A stretch of 64,000 nucleotides of DNA, from NCBI GenBank assembly GCA_036852015.1, contig JAANDG010000637.1:1-64000 (forward strand), read 5' to 3'. Both the position numbers and the translations under genes were made by a program. Position 1 is the stretch's first letter. Every line of letters begins with the position of its first letter. This DNA comes from Pelodera strongyloides (lineage: Eukaryota; Nematoda; Chromadorea; Rhabditida; Rhabditidae). Below, in pieces: positions 1 to 13,400 of the stretch. Under the pieces are notes generated by a model, which did not search any database, was not told the origin of the DNA, and was given only the letters and a program-made list of their open reading frames with translations.

Positions 1-3000
1 TGTTTTCGATTAAAACACCCTGTGGCAGATGTATTTCAGTTGAAACCTTGGCCACACTGTTTTCGATTAAAAACACCCTGTGGCAGATGTATTTCAGTTG
101 AACCATATTGCCCACTGTTTTCGATTAAAACACCCTGGGCAAGATGTATTTCAGTTGAAACTGATATTGCCACACTGTTTTCGATTAAAACACCTGTGGC
201 AAGATGTATTTCAGTTGAAACACATATTGCCACACTGTTTTCGATTAAAACACCCTGTGGCAAGATGTATTTCAGTTGAAACACATATTGCCACACTGTT
301 TTCGATTAAAACCCCCGTGGCAAGATGTATTTCAGTGAAAAAAATTTGCCACACTGTTTTTCGATTAAAACCCTGTGGCAAGATGTATTTCAGTTGAAAC
401 ATATTGCCACACTGTTTTCGATTAAAACACCCTGTGGCAAGATGTATTTCAGTTGAAACATATTGCCACACTGTTTTCGATTAAAACACCCTGTGGCAAG
501 ATGTATTTCAGTTGCAACTGATATTGCCACACTGTTTTCGATTAAAACACCCTGTGGCAAGATGTATTTCAGTTGAAACACATATTGCCACACTGTTTTC
601 GATTAAAACACCCTGTGGCAAGATGTATTTCAGTTGAAACACATATTGCCACACTGTTTTCGATTAAAACACCTGTGGCAAAGTCTTTCAGTTGCATATG
701 GCCACAGTTTTCGATTAAAACACCCTGTGGCAAGATTATTTCATCGAACTGAATGCCACACTGTTTCGATTAAAACACCCTGTGGCAAGATTATTTCAGT
801 TGAAACACATATTGCCACACTGTTTTCGATTAAAACCCTGTGGCAAGATGTATTTCAGTTCAGTGTTGAAAGATGTATTTCAGTTGAAACTGATATTGCC
901 ACACTGTTTTCGATTAAAACCCTGTGGCAAGATGTACTTCAGTTGAACTGTATTGCCACACGTTTTCGATTAAAACACCCTGTGGCAAGATGTATTTCAG
1001 TTGAAACTGATATTGCCACACTGTTTTCGATTAAAACACCTGTGGCAAGATGTATTTCAGTTGAAACATATTGCCACACTGTTTTCGATTAAAACACCCT
1101 GTGGCAAGATGTATTTCAGTTGAAACACATATTGCCACACTGTTTTCGATTAAAACACCCTGTGGCAAGATGTATTTCAGTTGAAACTGATATTGCCACA
1201 CTGTTTTCGATTAAAACACCCTGTGGCAAGATGTATTTCAGTTGAAACTGATATTGCCACACTGTTTTCGATTAAAACACACTGTGGCAAGATGTATTTC
1301 AGTTGAAACTGATATTGCCACACTGTTTTCGATTAAAAACAACCCTGTGGCAAGATGTATTTCAGTTGAAACTGATTTGCCACACTGTTTTCGATTAAAA
1401 CACCCTGTGGCAAGATGTATTTCAGTTGAAACACATATTGCACACCTTTTCGATTAAAACACCCTGTGGCAAGATGATTTCATTGAAACAATATTGCCAC
1501 ACTGTTTTCGATTAAAAACCTGTGGCAAGATGTATTTCAGTTGAAACTATTGCCACACTGTTTTCGATTAACACATTTATTTCAGTTTGACACATATTGC
1601 ACACTGTTTTCGATTAAAACACCCTGTGGCAAGAGTATTTCAGTTGAAACACATATTGCCACACGTTTCATTACAAAAACCCTGTGGCAAGATGTATTTC
1701 AGTTGAAACACATATTGCCACATGTTTTCGATTAAAACACCCTGTGGCAAGATGTATTTCAGTTGAAACTGATATTGCCACACTGTTTTCGATTAAAACA
1801 CCCTGTGGCAAGATGTATTTCAGTGAAACCCACACTTTTGTGTGTGGCAAGATGTATTTCAGTTGAAACCATATTGCCACACTGTTTTCGATTAAAACAC
1901 CCTGTGGCAGATGTATTTCAGTTGAAACACATATTGCACACTGTTTTCGATTTGTGGCAAAGTTTTTTCGAAAAACACCCTGTGGCAAGATGTATTTTCA
2001 GTTGAAAGTGGCATATTGTTGCCACCACTGTTTTCGATTAAAACACCCTGTGGCAAGATGTATTTCAGTTGAAACACATATTGCCACACTGTTTTCGATT
2101 AAAACACCCTGTGGCAAGATGTATTTCAGTTGAAACTGATATTGCCACACTGTTTTCGATTAAAACACCCTGTGGCAAGATGTATTTCAGTTGAAACACA
2201 TATTGCCACACTGTTTTCGATTAAAACACCCTGTGGCAAGATGTATTTCAGTTGAAACACATATTGCCACACTGTTTTCGATTAAAACACCCTGTGGCAA
2301 GATGTATTTCAGTTGAAACTGATATTGCCACACTGTTTTCGATTAAAACACCCTGTGGCAAGATGTATTTCAGTCGAAACTGATATTGCCACACTGTTTC
2401 GATTAAAACCCTGTGGCAAGATGTATTTCAGTTGAAACACATATTGCCACACTGTTTTCGATTAAAACACCTGTGGCAAGATGTATTTCAGTTGAAACAC
2501 ATATTGCCACACTGTTTTCGATTAAAACACCCTGTGGCAAGATGTATTTCAGTTGAAACACATATTGCCACACTGTTTTCGATTAAAACACCCTGTGGCA
2601 GATGTATTTCAGTTGAAATGATATTGCCACACTGTTTTCGATTAAAACCCCTGTGGCAAGATGTATTTCAGTGAAACTGATATTGCCACACTGTTTTCGA
2701 TTAAAACACCCTGTGGCAAGATGTATTTCAGTTGAAACACATATTGCCACACTGTTTTCGATTAAAACACCCTGTGGCAAGATGTATTTCAGTTGAAACA
2801 CATATTGCCACACTGTTTTCGATTAAAACCCTGTGGCAAGATGTATTTCAGTTGAAACACATATTGCCACACTGTTTTCGATTAAAACACCCTGTGGCAA
2901 GATGTATTTCAGTTGAAACACATATTGCCACACTGTTTTCGATTAAAACACCCTGTGGCAAGATGTATTTCAGTTGAAACTGATATTGCCACACTGTTTT

Positions 3001-6000
3001 CGATTAAAACACCCTGTGGCAAGATGTATTTCAGTTGAAACACATATTGCCACACTGTTTTCGATTAAAACACCCTGTGGCAAGATGTATTTCAGTTGAA
3101 ACTGATATTGCCACACTGTTTTCGATTAAAACACCCTGTGGCAAGATGTATTTCAGTTGAAACTGATATTGCCACACTGTTTTCGATTAAAACACCCTGT
3201 GGCAAGATGTATTTCAGTTGAAACACATATTGCCACACTGTTTTCGATTAAAACACCCTGTGGCAAGATGTAATTTCAGTTTGAACACATATTGCCATTT
3301 TTCGATTAAAACACCCTGTGGCAAGATGTATTTCAGTTGAAAAAATATTGCCACACTGTTTTCGATTAAAACACCCTGTGGATGTATTTCCGTTGAAACA
3401 CAAATGCCACACTGTTTTCGATTAAAACACCTGTGGCAAGATGTATTTCAGTGAAACTGATATTGCCACACTGTTTCGATTAAAACACCTGTGGCAAGAT
3501 GTATTTCAGTTGAAAACATATTGCCACACTGTTTTCGATAAAACACCCTGTGGCAAGATGTATTTCAGTTGAAACTGATATTGCCACACTGTTTCGATTA
3601 AAACACCCTGTGGCAAGATGTATTTCAGTTGAAACTGATATTGCCACACTGTTTTCGATTAAAACACCCTGTGGCAGATGTATTTCAGTTGAAACACATA
3701 TTGCCACACTGTTTTCATAAAAACCCTGTGGCAAGATGTATTTCAGTTGAAACTATTGCCACACTGTTTTCGATTAAAAACACCCTGTGGCAAGATTATT
3801 TCAGTTGAAACTGATATTGCCACACTGTTTTTTCGATTAAAACAACCCTGTGGCAAGATGTATTTCAGTTGAAACTGATATTGCCACATGTTTTCGATTA
3901 AATTAACCCGTGGCAAGATGTATTTCAGTTGAAACACATATTGCCACACTGTTTTCGATTAAAAACACCCTGTGGCAAGATGTATTTCAGTTGAAACACA
4001 TATTGCCACACTGTTTTCGATTAAAACACCCTGTGGCAAGATGTATTTCAGTTGAAACACATATTGCCACACTGTTTTCGATTAAAACACCCTGTGGCAA
4101 GATGTATTTCAGTTGAAACTGATATTGCCACACTGTTTTCGATTAAAACACCCTGTGGCAAGATGTATTTCAGTTGAAACTGATATTGCCACACTGTTTT
4201 CATCTAGAAAACCCTGTGGCAAGATGTATTTCAGTTGAAACTGATATTGCCACACTGTTTTCGATTAAAAACCCTGTGTTTTTCAGTTGAAACTGATATT
4301 GCACACTGTTTTCATCTAGAAAACCCTGTGGCAAGATGTATTTCAGTTGAAACTGATATTGCCACACTGTTTTCGATTAAAACACCCTGTGGCAAGATGT
4401 ATTTCAGTTGAAACTCATATTGCCACACTGTTTTCGATTAAAACACCCTGTGGCGATGTATTTCATGTTTTCGATTAAAACCCCCTGTGGCAAGATGTAT
4501 TTCAGTTGAAACACATATTGCCACACTGTTTTCGATTAAAACACCCTGTGGCAAGATGTATTTCAGTTGAAACACATATTGCCACACTGTTTTCGATTAA
4601 AACACCCTGTGGCAAGATGTATTTCAGTTGAAACTGATATTGCCACACTGTTTTCATCTAGAAACCCTGTGGCAAGATGTATTTCAGTTGAAACTGATAT
4701 TGCCACACTGTTTTCATCTAGAAGACCCTGTGGCAAGATGTATTTCAGTTGAAACTGATATTGCCACACTGTTTTCATTAGAAGGCCATGGCAAGATGTA
4801 TTTCAGTTGAAACTGATATTGCCACACTGTTTTCGTTAGAAGACCCTGTGGCAAGATGTATTCAGTTGAAACTGATATTGCCACACTGTTTTCGATCAAA
4901 ACCCCGTGGAGAGTTATTCAACAATATCCTGTGAAACAGTTGAAACACATTTGCCATACTGTTTTCAAAAAACCCTGTGGCAAGATGTATTTCAGTTGAA
5001 ACACATATTGCCACTGTTTTCGATTAAAACACCCTGTGGCAAGATGTATTTCAGTTGAAAAATATTGCACCTGTTTTCGATTAAACCCCCGTGCAAGATG
5101 TATTTCAGTGAAACACATATTGCCACACTGTTTTCGATTAAAACACCCTGTGGCAAGATGTATTTCAGTTGAAACACATATTGCCACACTGTTTTCGATT
5201 AAAACACCCTGTGGCAAGATGTATTCAGTTGAAACTGACATATTGCCACACTGTTTTCGATAAAACACCCTGTGGCAAGTATTTCAGTTGAAACCATTGC
5301 CACACTGTTTTTGTGGCAAGATGAATTTCAGTTGAAATGATATTGCCACACTGTTTTCGAAAAACACCCTGTGGCAAGACCACACTGTTTTCGATTAAAA
5401 CACCATGTGGCAAGATGTATTTCTTGAAACTGATATTGCCACACTGTTTTCGATAAAAACACCCTGTGGCAAGATGTATTTCAGTTGAAACTCATATTGC
5501 ACACTGTTTTCAAAAACACCTGTGGCAAGATGTATTTCAGTAAACACATAGCCATGATAAAACACCCTGTGGATGTATTTCAGTTGAAACACTATTGCCA
5601 CCAAGCAGTTTCACACTGATTAAACCCTGTGGCAAGAATGGCCCAACAAAATGCTGTTTTCATATCCAAAACTGATATTGCCACACTGTTTTCATTAAAA
5701 ACCCTGTGGCAAGATGTATTTCAAAACTGATATTCCAAAAAAACACCCTGTTGTTGTATTGCCATTGAAAACTGCTTTGCCACACTGTTCGATTAAAAAC
5801 CCTGTGGCGAGTATTTCATGTTTTCGATTAAAACCCCCTGTGGCAAGATGTATTTCAGTTGAAACACATATTACCACACTGTTTTCGATTAAAAACCCTG
5901 TGGCAAGATGTATTTCAAAACACATTTGCAAGAGATTTGTTGCAAGTATTTAGTTGAAACTGATATTGCCACACTGTTTTCATCTAGAAGGCCCTGTGGC

Positions 6001-6371
6001 AAGATGTATTTCAGTTGAAACTGATATTGCCACACTGTTTTCATCTAGAAGACCCTGTGGCAAGATGTATTTCAGTTGAAACTGATATTGCCACACTGTT
6101 TTCATCTAGAAAACCCTGTGGAAAGATGTATTTCAGTTGAAACACATATTGCCATACTGTTTTCACCTAGAAGACCCTGTGGCAAGATGTATTTCAGTTG
6201 AAACACATACTGCCACACTGTTTTCATCTAGAAGACCCTGTGGCAAGATGTATTTCAGTTGAAACTGATATTGCCACACTGTTTTCATCTAGAAGACCCT
6301 GTGGCAAGATGTATTTCAGTTGAAACTGATATTGTCACACTGTTTTCATCTAGAAGACCCTGTGGCAAGAT
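1..6371. repeat. 61-bp satellite DNA array, about 100 units
   Basis: A head-to-tail array with a 61-bp period: the same phrase shifts by one base every 60-base line. The array is cut by the window's left edge and stops at GCAAGATGCTGAACGAG near 6366-6382. Each unit holds two dyads: TGTGGCAA paired with TTGCCACA across 24 bases, and TGTTTT-cgatt-AAAACA. Two polymorphic sites recur: ACAT or TGAT before ATTGCCACA, and CGATTAAAACACC or CATCTAGAAGACC after TGTTTT. Many small indels occur, densest at about 4900-5950. All open frames here arise because three 61-bp units make 183 bp, so the repeat can stay open in all phases. They carry no domain and are not genes. Confidence 0.97.
5958..6371. repeat. 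Homogeneous CATCTAGAA subfamily block at the array edge
   Basis: The last seven or so satellite units carry the CATCTAGAA(G/A)ACCC variant instead of CGATTAAAACACCC and are nearly identical to one another. The same variant appears in a second block at about 4200-4850. Replacement removes the TGTTTT/AAAACA dyad but keeps the TGTGGCAA/TTGCCACA dyad. Confidence 0.85.
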
Positions 6372-6372
6372 G

Positions 6373-7400
6373 CTGAACGAGTGAAATGCGAGTTAAAAAA
6401 CTCAGCACTGAAATCAGTGAAAACTGAAAAGCAATCACTGAAAAGCCTATTCACGACAACTTTCACGGTTAACAAACACAAAGAGATTCAACAAAAAAAG
6501 TTGTTTGTTTATTAATAGTTTACAATTGCATAACATGCGGGATGCAACGAGGGTTAGTGGTTGTACGAATAACTTAAATAGCAGCCCTAAAACAGGTATA
6601 AATCCTAAACAAAGGTGTCGTATTTCAGATTTGTTTCATAAATTATGCGAAGCATGTCAACAAGAAAACAGCATTCAGAATCATGGAAAACAGCGAAGAA
6701 TTGAACACGGAATAAATAAAAACCGTACAACCTACAACGTACAGAGTACAATAAAAAAACGTACAACGCGTCACTACTTTAAAGCGAAATGCTAGCCTCT
6801 TTGGAAAATTTGCATATGATAAGCAAATCCTATGTATCTTATGCTAATTTTGTACGATTGCCGTCGACGATCGTACAAAATTAGCATAGGATACATAAGA
6901 TTTGCTTATCATATGCAAATTTTCCAAAGGGGCTAGCATTTCGCTTTAACATTCCTAAAGTATAAAATAAATATCATTGAAAAAATAAGATGATACAACA
7001 AGTGCTAGTAACGTCTACAAAGAATCAACAGTGAAACAAACATTTAGCACAATTATGTCCTTGTATTTTGAGGCACAAATTAGTTCACACTTCAAACTAC
7101 TCATAACTTGTAATGCAACCCATAGAACAAACTAGAATTCTACACGTATAACCACCATACTCCAGAAAAGTCTCAACGCTTTCGTCAGAATTTCTCGGGA
7201 TAATTATAATAGAATCAGAAACATCCCCGTCGCATTGCATAACCAACTCCCATAACCCGTGGAGTTATGCCATCCCAATCCCACCGCGAGACCTCTCGAT
7301 AAGGCTACCGTAGTCATAAACAGCGAACGGAAGAGAGACCCTAGCTTGAGAATGGTGTACTACCGTACTACTTACTTAGGAACTATTGTTAAACGGATAG
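6373..7400. other. Spacer between satellite and ABC transporter 3' end
   Basis: No gene could be supported here. The stretch contains one 171-bp palindromic element (listed separately). A 96-codon open frame at 6505-6795 ends inside that element and has no recognisable domain, so it is not called. The presumed 3' UTR of the minus-strand transporter lies at the right end; no clear polyadenylation signal was seen. Confidence 0.6.
6779..6949. mobile_element. 171-bp palindromic TTAA miniature element, copy 1
   Basis: A near-perfect inverted repeat of about 80 bp per arm starts TTAAAGCGAAATGCTAGCC and ends GGCTAGCATTTCGCTTTAA, with a short asymmetric centre (GCCGTCGAC). The TTAA at both ends fits a TTAA target duplication, as made by piggyBac-type transposases. 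It has no coding capacity. Confidence 0.9.
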
Positions 7401-10400
7401 TTATGCTTCCGAATTATGTACGATATCAATTGGTGGTGAGGAGGGGTTTATAGGAACTCGATCCATTGTCAAGTTTATAGGGGGAGATCCAACGGGGGAC
7501 GTGCTCGCGGGTAGAAGTTGTCGCTTCACAAGGGCGGAATACAGGCCCTCTTTGTCGCGCATCAACTCACGATGGTTGCCCGCCTGCAACGTGAATAAAT
7601 AATGAAATAAACCAGTAAGTCGTAAAAAAAATTTCCCATAGAGTTCGCATACGAATCCATTCAACTTACAAGTCGCGGTACAAAACCCGGATATACAAGG
7701 CGGAGCGGTGCACTACGCGCTGGGGGTGCGCAAAACATTTACACGCACGACCTTCCCCTAAATCTCACTTACTTCCAAAAAGAAGTGCGCCGCGGGTACG
7801 CCGCTCACCATTTCGCGCCATATGCTCGCCGCACACCCCTATCTGTCTAAAATACCGTAATCCCTTACCTGTACAAGAGTTCCGCCTTCAATTACTGCAA
7901 TTCGATCAGCCTTCTCAATTGTCGATAATCGATGGGCAATTATAAGTACCGTACGCTCTTTGGCACATCTGAAAAACAAGAAATGTCAAAATGACTCCTC
8001 TCGCTTCCGAAATAAAAGAATACACTCACCCCTCGGCTGGTTATGTTTTTTTATCACATCAAAGAAAAAGTAAGTAATTGGTGTTGGGGGAATCGGCTAC
8101 GGTAGTTAGCGCTATGTAACCTTATTGGTGATTGTAAGATGCTTGATTCCCGCTCCTGCACCCCCAGTTGTTCGTACGTTTAAGAAATTCACATGCACAC
8201 GAACCCACATTTCATCCACGATCAGCACAGACTCATACATTCAAATGATAAATTAGACTTCATGGCCGGAAATGTTTGGATTCCAAAACATAATCCAAAG
8301 GCTAACTCACTTATTCAACGCTTCTTGCACGAGCGCCTCACTTTCTGCGTCCAGCGCCGAAGTCGCTTCATCAAGAATCAGAACCGCAGGGCGCCGCACA
8401 AGAGCGCGTGCAATAGCAATCCTCTGTTTCTGTCCGCCTGAAACGACCAATCGTTTAGGAAGAGCAAATACATAAACATAACTAACGAAGTTGGGAATGA
8501 TGTGCCAAATATGCGCCTATACTATACTGCAATGGCGCCGTGATCTGCTGAACAGCGCAGTTGCTCTATGGTTCTACGCGTTCTACTCATAGCTCGGCTA
8601 GACGAAGCATTCTAATTACGGTAACAATCTGGGGGGGGGGGGGCGGGTGCTCTATAAGTTGTTGAAACAAATTAGCATACTTATACCCCACCTGACATCT
8701 GTACTCCCTTTTCTCCGCAATTCGTATCGTATCCTTGATCCAACTTGATCACAAAATTGTGAACATTCGCCGTGCGAGCAGCCTGCAAGGAAATACATGA
8801 AAACATGCACGCCCAATCGGTAGCACTAATATTTCAATTTCCTAACAGGCCGGACCGTGTATTTCAGGCCCGGGACCCGACCCGGAGTTCAGTTCAGAGG
8901 CCCTGGACCCGCGCGGAGTTCAGATCTCTTGCGAATACGGGTCTAATTCTAACCTTTTTTATGTAAATATATATATACCAAAACTCACACGGCTCCTTGG
9001 TGAGATCGTTGATAATCAATTGAATCATATTCATAATTTTTAAAATAAAAATAAGCGGACCGCTCGCTAAAAAAATAACTCACCTCTAACATATCTTCCT
9101 CCGTGGCCCAATCACAACCATACAAAATGTTATAGCGAACTGTTCCATCGTATAGTACAGGCTCTTGTGCAACGAGTGCGATCTGAAATAGGCAATTGTT
9201 TAACCACTAATTAGTAGTCAGGATAAACACACAGAAAAAATAGTTGCTAAGGTAAGGGAAATAACCTGCTTAAAAACATGTAAAACATCTCAAACTAGGT
9301 TTAACACGAATACCATATACACTATACTCTCTAGTATCAAGCTTACCTTCGTCATGCACCCTTTCACGATGTAGGTTCTACAAGTTTAATAAACAATTAA
9401 ACCTTTAAACTGGTACTACATATCTACACCAACCTTCTGATGGTAGTACCAATGGTTGAGTTCATTGATGGGTACCCCATCGAGAAGTACCCTTCCAGAC
9501 GTTGGTTCGTAGAAGTGTTCGAGAAGACTGACGATCGACGATTTACCGCCTCCTGAAGGACCAACCAGGGCCACAGTCTCGCCGGCACCAATACGAAGGT
9601 TCAGGTTCTAAAATGGTACATTATAATAGTTCCCCTACTCTCTACTAACTTTAAAGCGAGACAACGGCCGGTTTTTGAAACGTTTATTGGAAAACTGCAT
9701 CTCCTTATTTTGTATGCAATTGAATAAAATTATAATACCTCAATCGCGTGGCATCCTTATTTCCATATACTACATGGGAATACAGCGTCCACGCTTCAAA
9801 AACCGGCTGCTATAAAAAAAAATCCCCACAAAACTCGCCATCATCACAAACACCGGACGTCATACCGCTTTAAGTATAATCACAATACGAATCACAACCA
9901 ACCTTCAGTACTGGGTTGTTCAGCCTGCTCGGATATGTGAAACAGACATTATCCATTACAAGTTCCCCTTGCACTTGGGGCTTCTTTATTCCATCTAGTG
10001 GGATGGCCGGCTTGCGGTGCATATATTCAAATACCTAAAAAGAGATTAGAATATACAAGAAAAGCATTTGCTCAGTGCCAAATATTATTTAATAACTATG
10101 TACAAAGTGCACCACGCTTTCCCATGCTCTCCCCAAAAAAATTATGCGAAACACTAACTTCGCACCAGTGTTTAACCAAATTAACCAACAAAATGTAACG
10201 CTCTAATAAGTAGCGTAACTTATTTAGCGTTCAAAGGTTTAAACATGAAACTAGTAGCTAAATGTTCCGTTAAATAGGTCTTGGACCCCCTTTGCCTGGT
10301 GATAATTTATTTTTATTTTTGTTGGATACATCATCATGTTTCACTTATAGCATTTAAACGGCAGTCAGGAAAGACAGTTAATTGTTCACAGCACTGGGTA

Positions 10401-13400
10401 TTAAAAACTTCTTATGAGCTCTTCAATTTTTTTATTGTAGAACGCTTCTAAACCCGATGACATCACTATTTAACCAACATAGCGTAAACTATGTATTATC
10501 CCAACTCTTCACCCCTGTAACTTCTTCCAAAGACAACGGCTCCAACATAGAAACTACAAGCTAAGAATTGCAAGTTACATTTTTACGCTACTAGCAACGC
10601 TTTTGGCACTATGGGTTGGGGATTTTTTACCAAGTTCCTATATAACTACATGTTTCAGAAGCTTATGTTATAAGCACTACAGAAATGAAACACTGATTTA
10701 GGTGTGAAGCTAATTCAAAAAAATGCCAACCTTTCTACTTGCTCCCACACTCTCCATTAGTCCAGTCATCACGTAGCCGATACTCTGAAACAAACAAAAC
10801 CATAATAATCCATGCATCAACAACGACAAGGTTCGAAGATCAAAGATCAAATTACGACCGCGAACTTAGAACTTAGATCAAGCTACAGATCGAAAAGATC
10901 AAACTACTTTCATAGTCAAAGCATAAAATTACGGCCTTATGTCAAACATCAAACTACGACTAGATTCGATTATATGAAACTATCATAGGCTCAAGTCACA
11001 CAAAAATAGGTATAGGTTTCTTTCATGTATATTAAAACAAATTTGATAATAAAGGCCAAACTCACATAGAGATTTTCTCCAAGTTGCATTTGATAAAGCA
11101 GGAACTTGATTAGGTTCTCAGATGTCAAGTAGCCTGAAATATGTCCAAAATTGCATTACACATTCCAGTGGAATAAGATTCCGACATAATCTGTCTGCCA
11201 AAAAAGTAGGTGTACTGTACTTGTCTCAAGAAATACATCCGATTACAGTATCTAGAAAAGGCTGGTTGGGTATAAATAAGGGGAAAAAACGTGCAAACAC
11301 TGGCTTACTACAACGATTCTCCAACGTTTAAAATAATTCGAATTGTATACTTGAGTGCAACAAGAAACAACATAGCCCTATCCCCAAACCCCAACTATCT
11401 GACAGTTAAATCTCAACGTACGCAGTAAATATAACCGGAAACTTTAATTCGAATAGGAAGAAAATAAAAAGTAAACCTGAAATGACGAGGTGCCCTCCGT
11501 AGAATAGTACAGCTACCAGAATCGCATTATCACAGAACTCATTTGTCCACGTGTAACCCATATAGGCAATTGATCTGAACAGAATGAATATGATTTCATT
11601 TTAGACATTAGATAAATCTGTCATCGCTGGTCCCATCCATGCTAAAGACCAGCTAAAAGAATAAATCAAAAATCAAATAAGAATGCATACCTTTTCTTAT
11701 TAACGTCCAGTGTGCTTCCAAGCATGCCTTCAAACCGCTTAGCTTCTCTTTCTTCACAAGCGAACGATCTGAAGCATACCTAACATTCAAAAAAGGATAA
11801 ATGTGCGGTTGTGCGTTACGCTCAGGAAGTAAGATTGGTTCCGTAGTTCACGTACCCGTGCACTGGGCCATCTCACATCCTGAGCGCCCCTCTCGAGTTC
11901 ACATACACTGGGTAAAAGATACAGCAAAACATCCCTCCAGATCGTAAACTTAACGCACCGATGCTCACCTGTATGAAAGATCCACTCCATACATTATACA
12001 CAGTAGACTACATACAACATTGCGTAAAAAACCCTCATATGCCCAACAAAACAAAATAAAGTAAAACAAAATCGAACCTTACAGTACGCATTGTAGACAA
12101 AACCTCCTCTGCCATCTGGTTGGCCTTTGCAATTGTGTTCTGGGTACGTTCAGAGAGTTTCTGAAGGAAAATAAACGTAAATAGAAAAAAAAACAAGTAT
12201 TCCCATAATTCAAAAAATAAGCTGTACCTCACGCGTTTGTTGACTGAGGCTGGTCAATTGTAAAAACATGTCAAGAGACCATTTCTACATTTCTACTGGT
12301 GATACAGATTGCAACAAAAACCAACAACCAGTAGCCACACCAGTAGCAGAACCAGTGGTATATGTGGTACATTTGTTGTTTGTTGCAATAATGGTGATTA
12401 GACTGTGCTACAAAAAAAAACAGACAAAACAAGAAAAAAATCAAACTCAAAACTCACATCATAGTACGTTCCGTACCATTTGGTAATGAATCCCACCAAA
12501 GGAATAGCGATGAATGTGACCAAAGAGAGGCGCCACGACAGGATGAACATGAACACGAGGGCGCCTGGAATGGTTGAAAGTTATTTATTTTTATTTATTT
12601 ATTAAATACATCAAAAGGTGTGAGGGCACCTGGAAGGAAAAATCAATGTCCGCCTACGACTCGACGACCGATCATTAGAAATTGTACGATCCAAGCAGAA
12701 TGTTCAACTTTAAAAACCCAGACAATCACTAGTACAGTACACCAACATTGCTTGTGCAAAAAAAAATCAATAAATAACTTAACGAGATGGCAAATTGACA
12801 AATCTCCACGGCTTTCAAGTAACGCCACAAATCGGCTACCACAAGGTTTCACTAACACTACACGATTCACGTTATAAGTCTCCTAAAAACCGGCCAACAA
12901 GCATGACTCCATTCCTGAGAAACACATTGACATTCGTTGACACCGTCGATGCCATCGTTTGACAATCAGAAGTGAGACGTGACACCATTTCACCTGAATG
13001 AAATACAGGTTAGGATTCTTCATTCCTCCCACGAATTCCAGTTGGCCCACTTGTGGCCCATCTGCACGCTACAAAAGTGCTCATGTAATGCGGAATTGTA
13101 CATTTCCCGCACACTCCCCGCGCACGCTTAGCACACAGCATAGCCTTCCAAATAACACTGCCACTCCCATTCAAAAACAACGTCCAAAAAATTAGCATAT
13201 AATATATGTGTACCCACCCGACTTTGTGATATCAAAGAACGCGATATCTTGATGTACTAATGATCTGAAGAGATCCAGCCTGATTTGTTTGTTGACCAAA
13301 GCAGTCGCGTAGTCGAAACATCCACCACGGAGGCCACCGAACACCGTACTAAACAAATTAAGTTATACATTATTCAAATACAAAACAGAAGCCGCTAGTG

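Noticed and set aside
22..6000. Dozens of 60-150 codon open frames with repeats such as ISVETHIATLFSIKTP
   Set aside because: They are frames through the 61-bp satellite on both strands. Indels break them at random and no start or domain context supports translation.
1..6371. CRISPR-like array
   Set aside because: There are no unique spacers: the whole 61-bp unit is repeated, and the surroundings are eukaryotic.
6505..6795. 96-codon open frame
   Set aside because: It ends inside a miniature transposon, has no domain, and has no splice or polyadenylation context.
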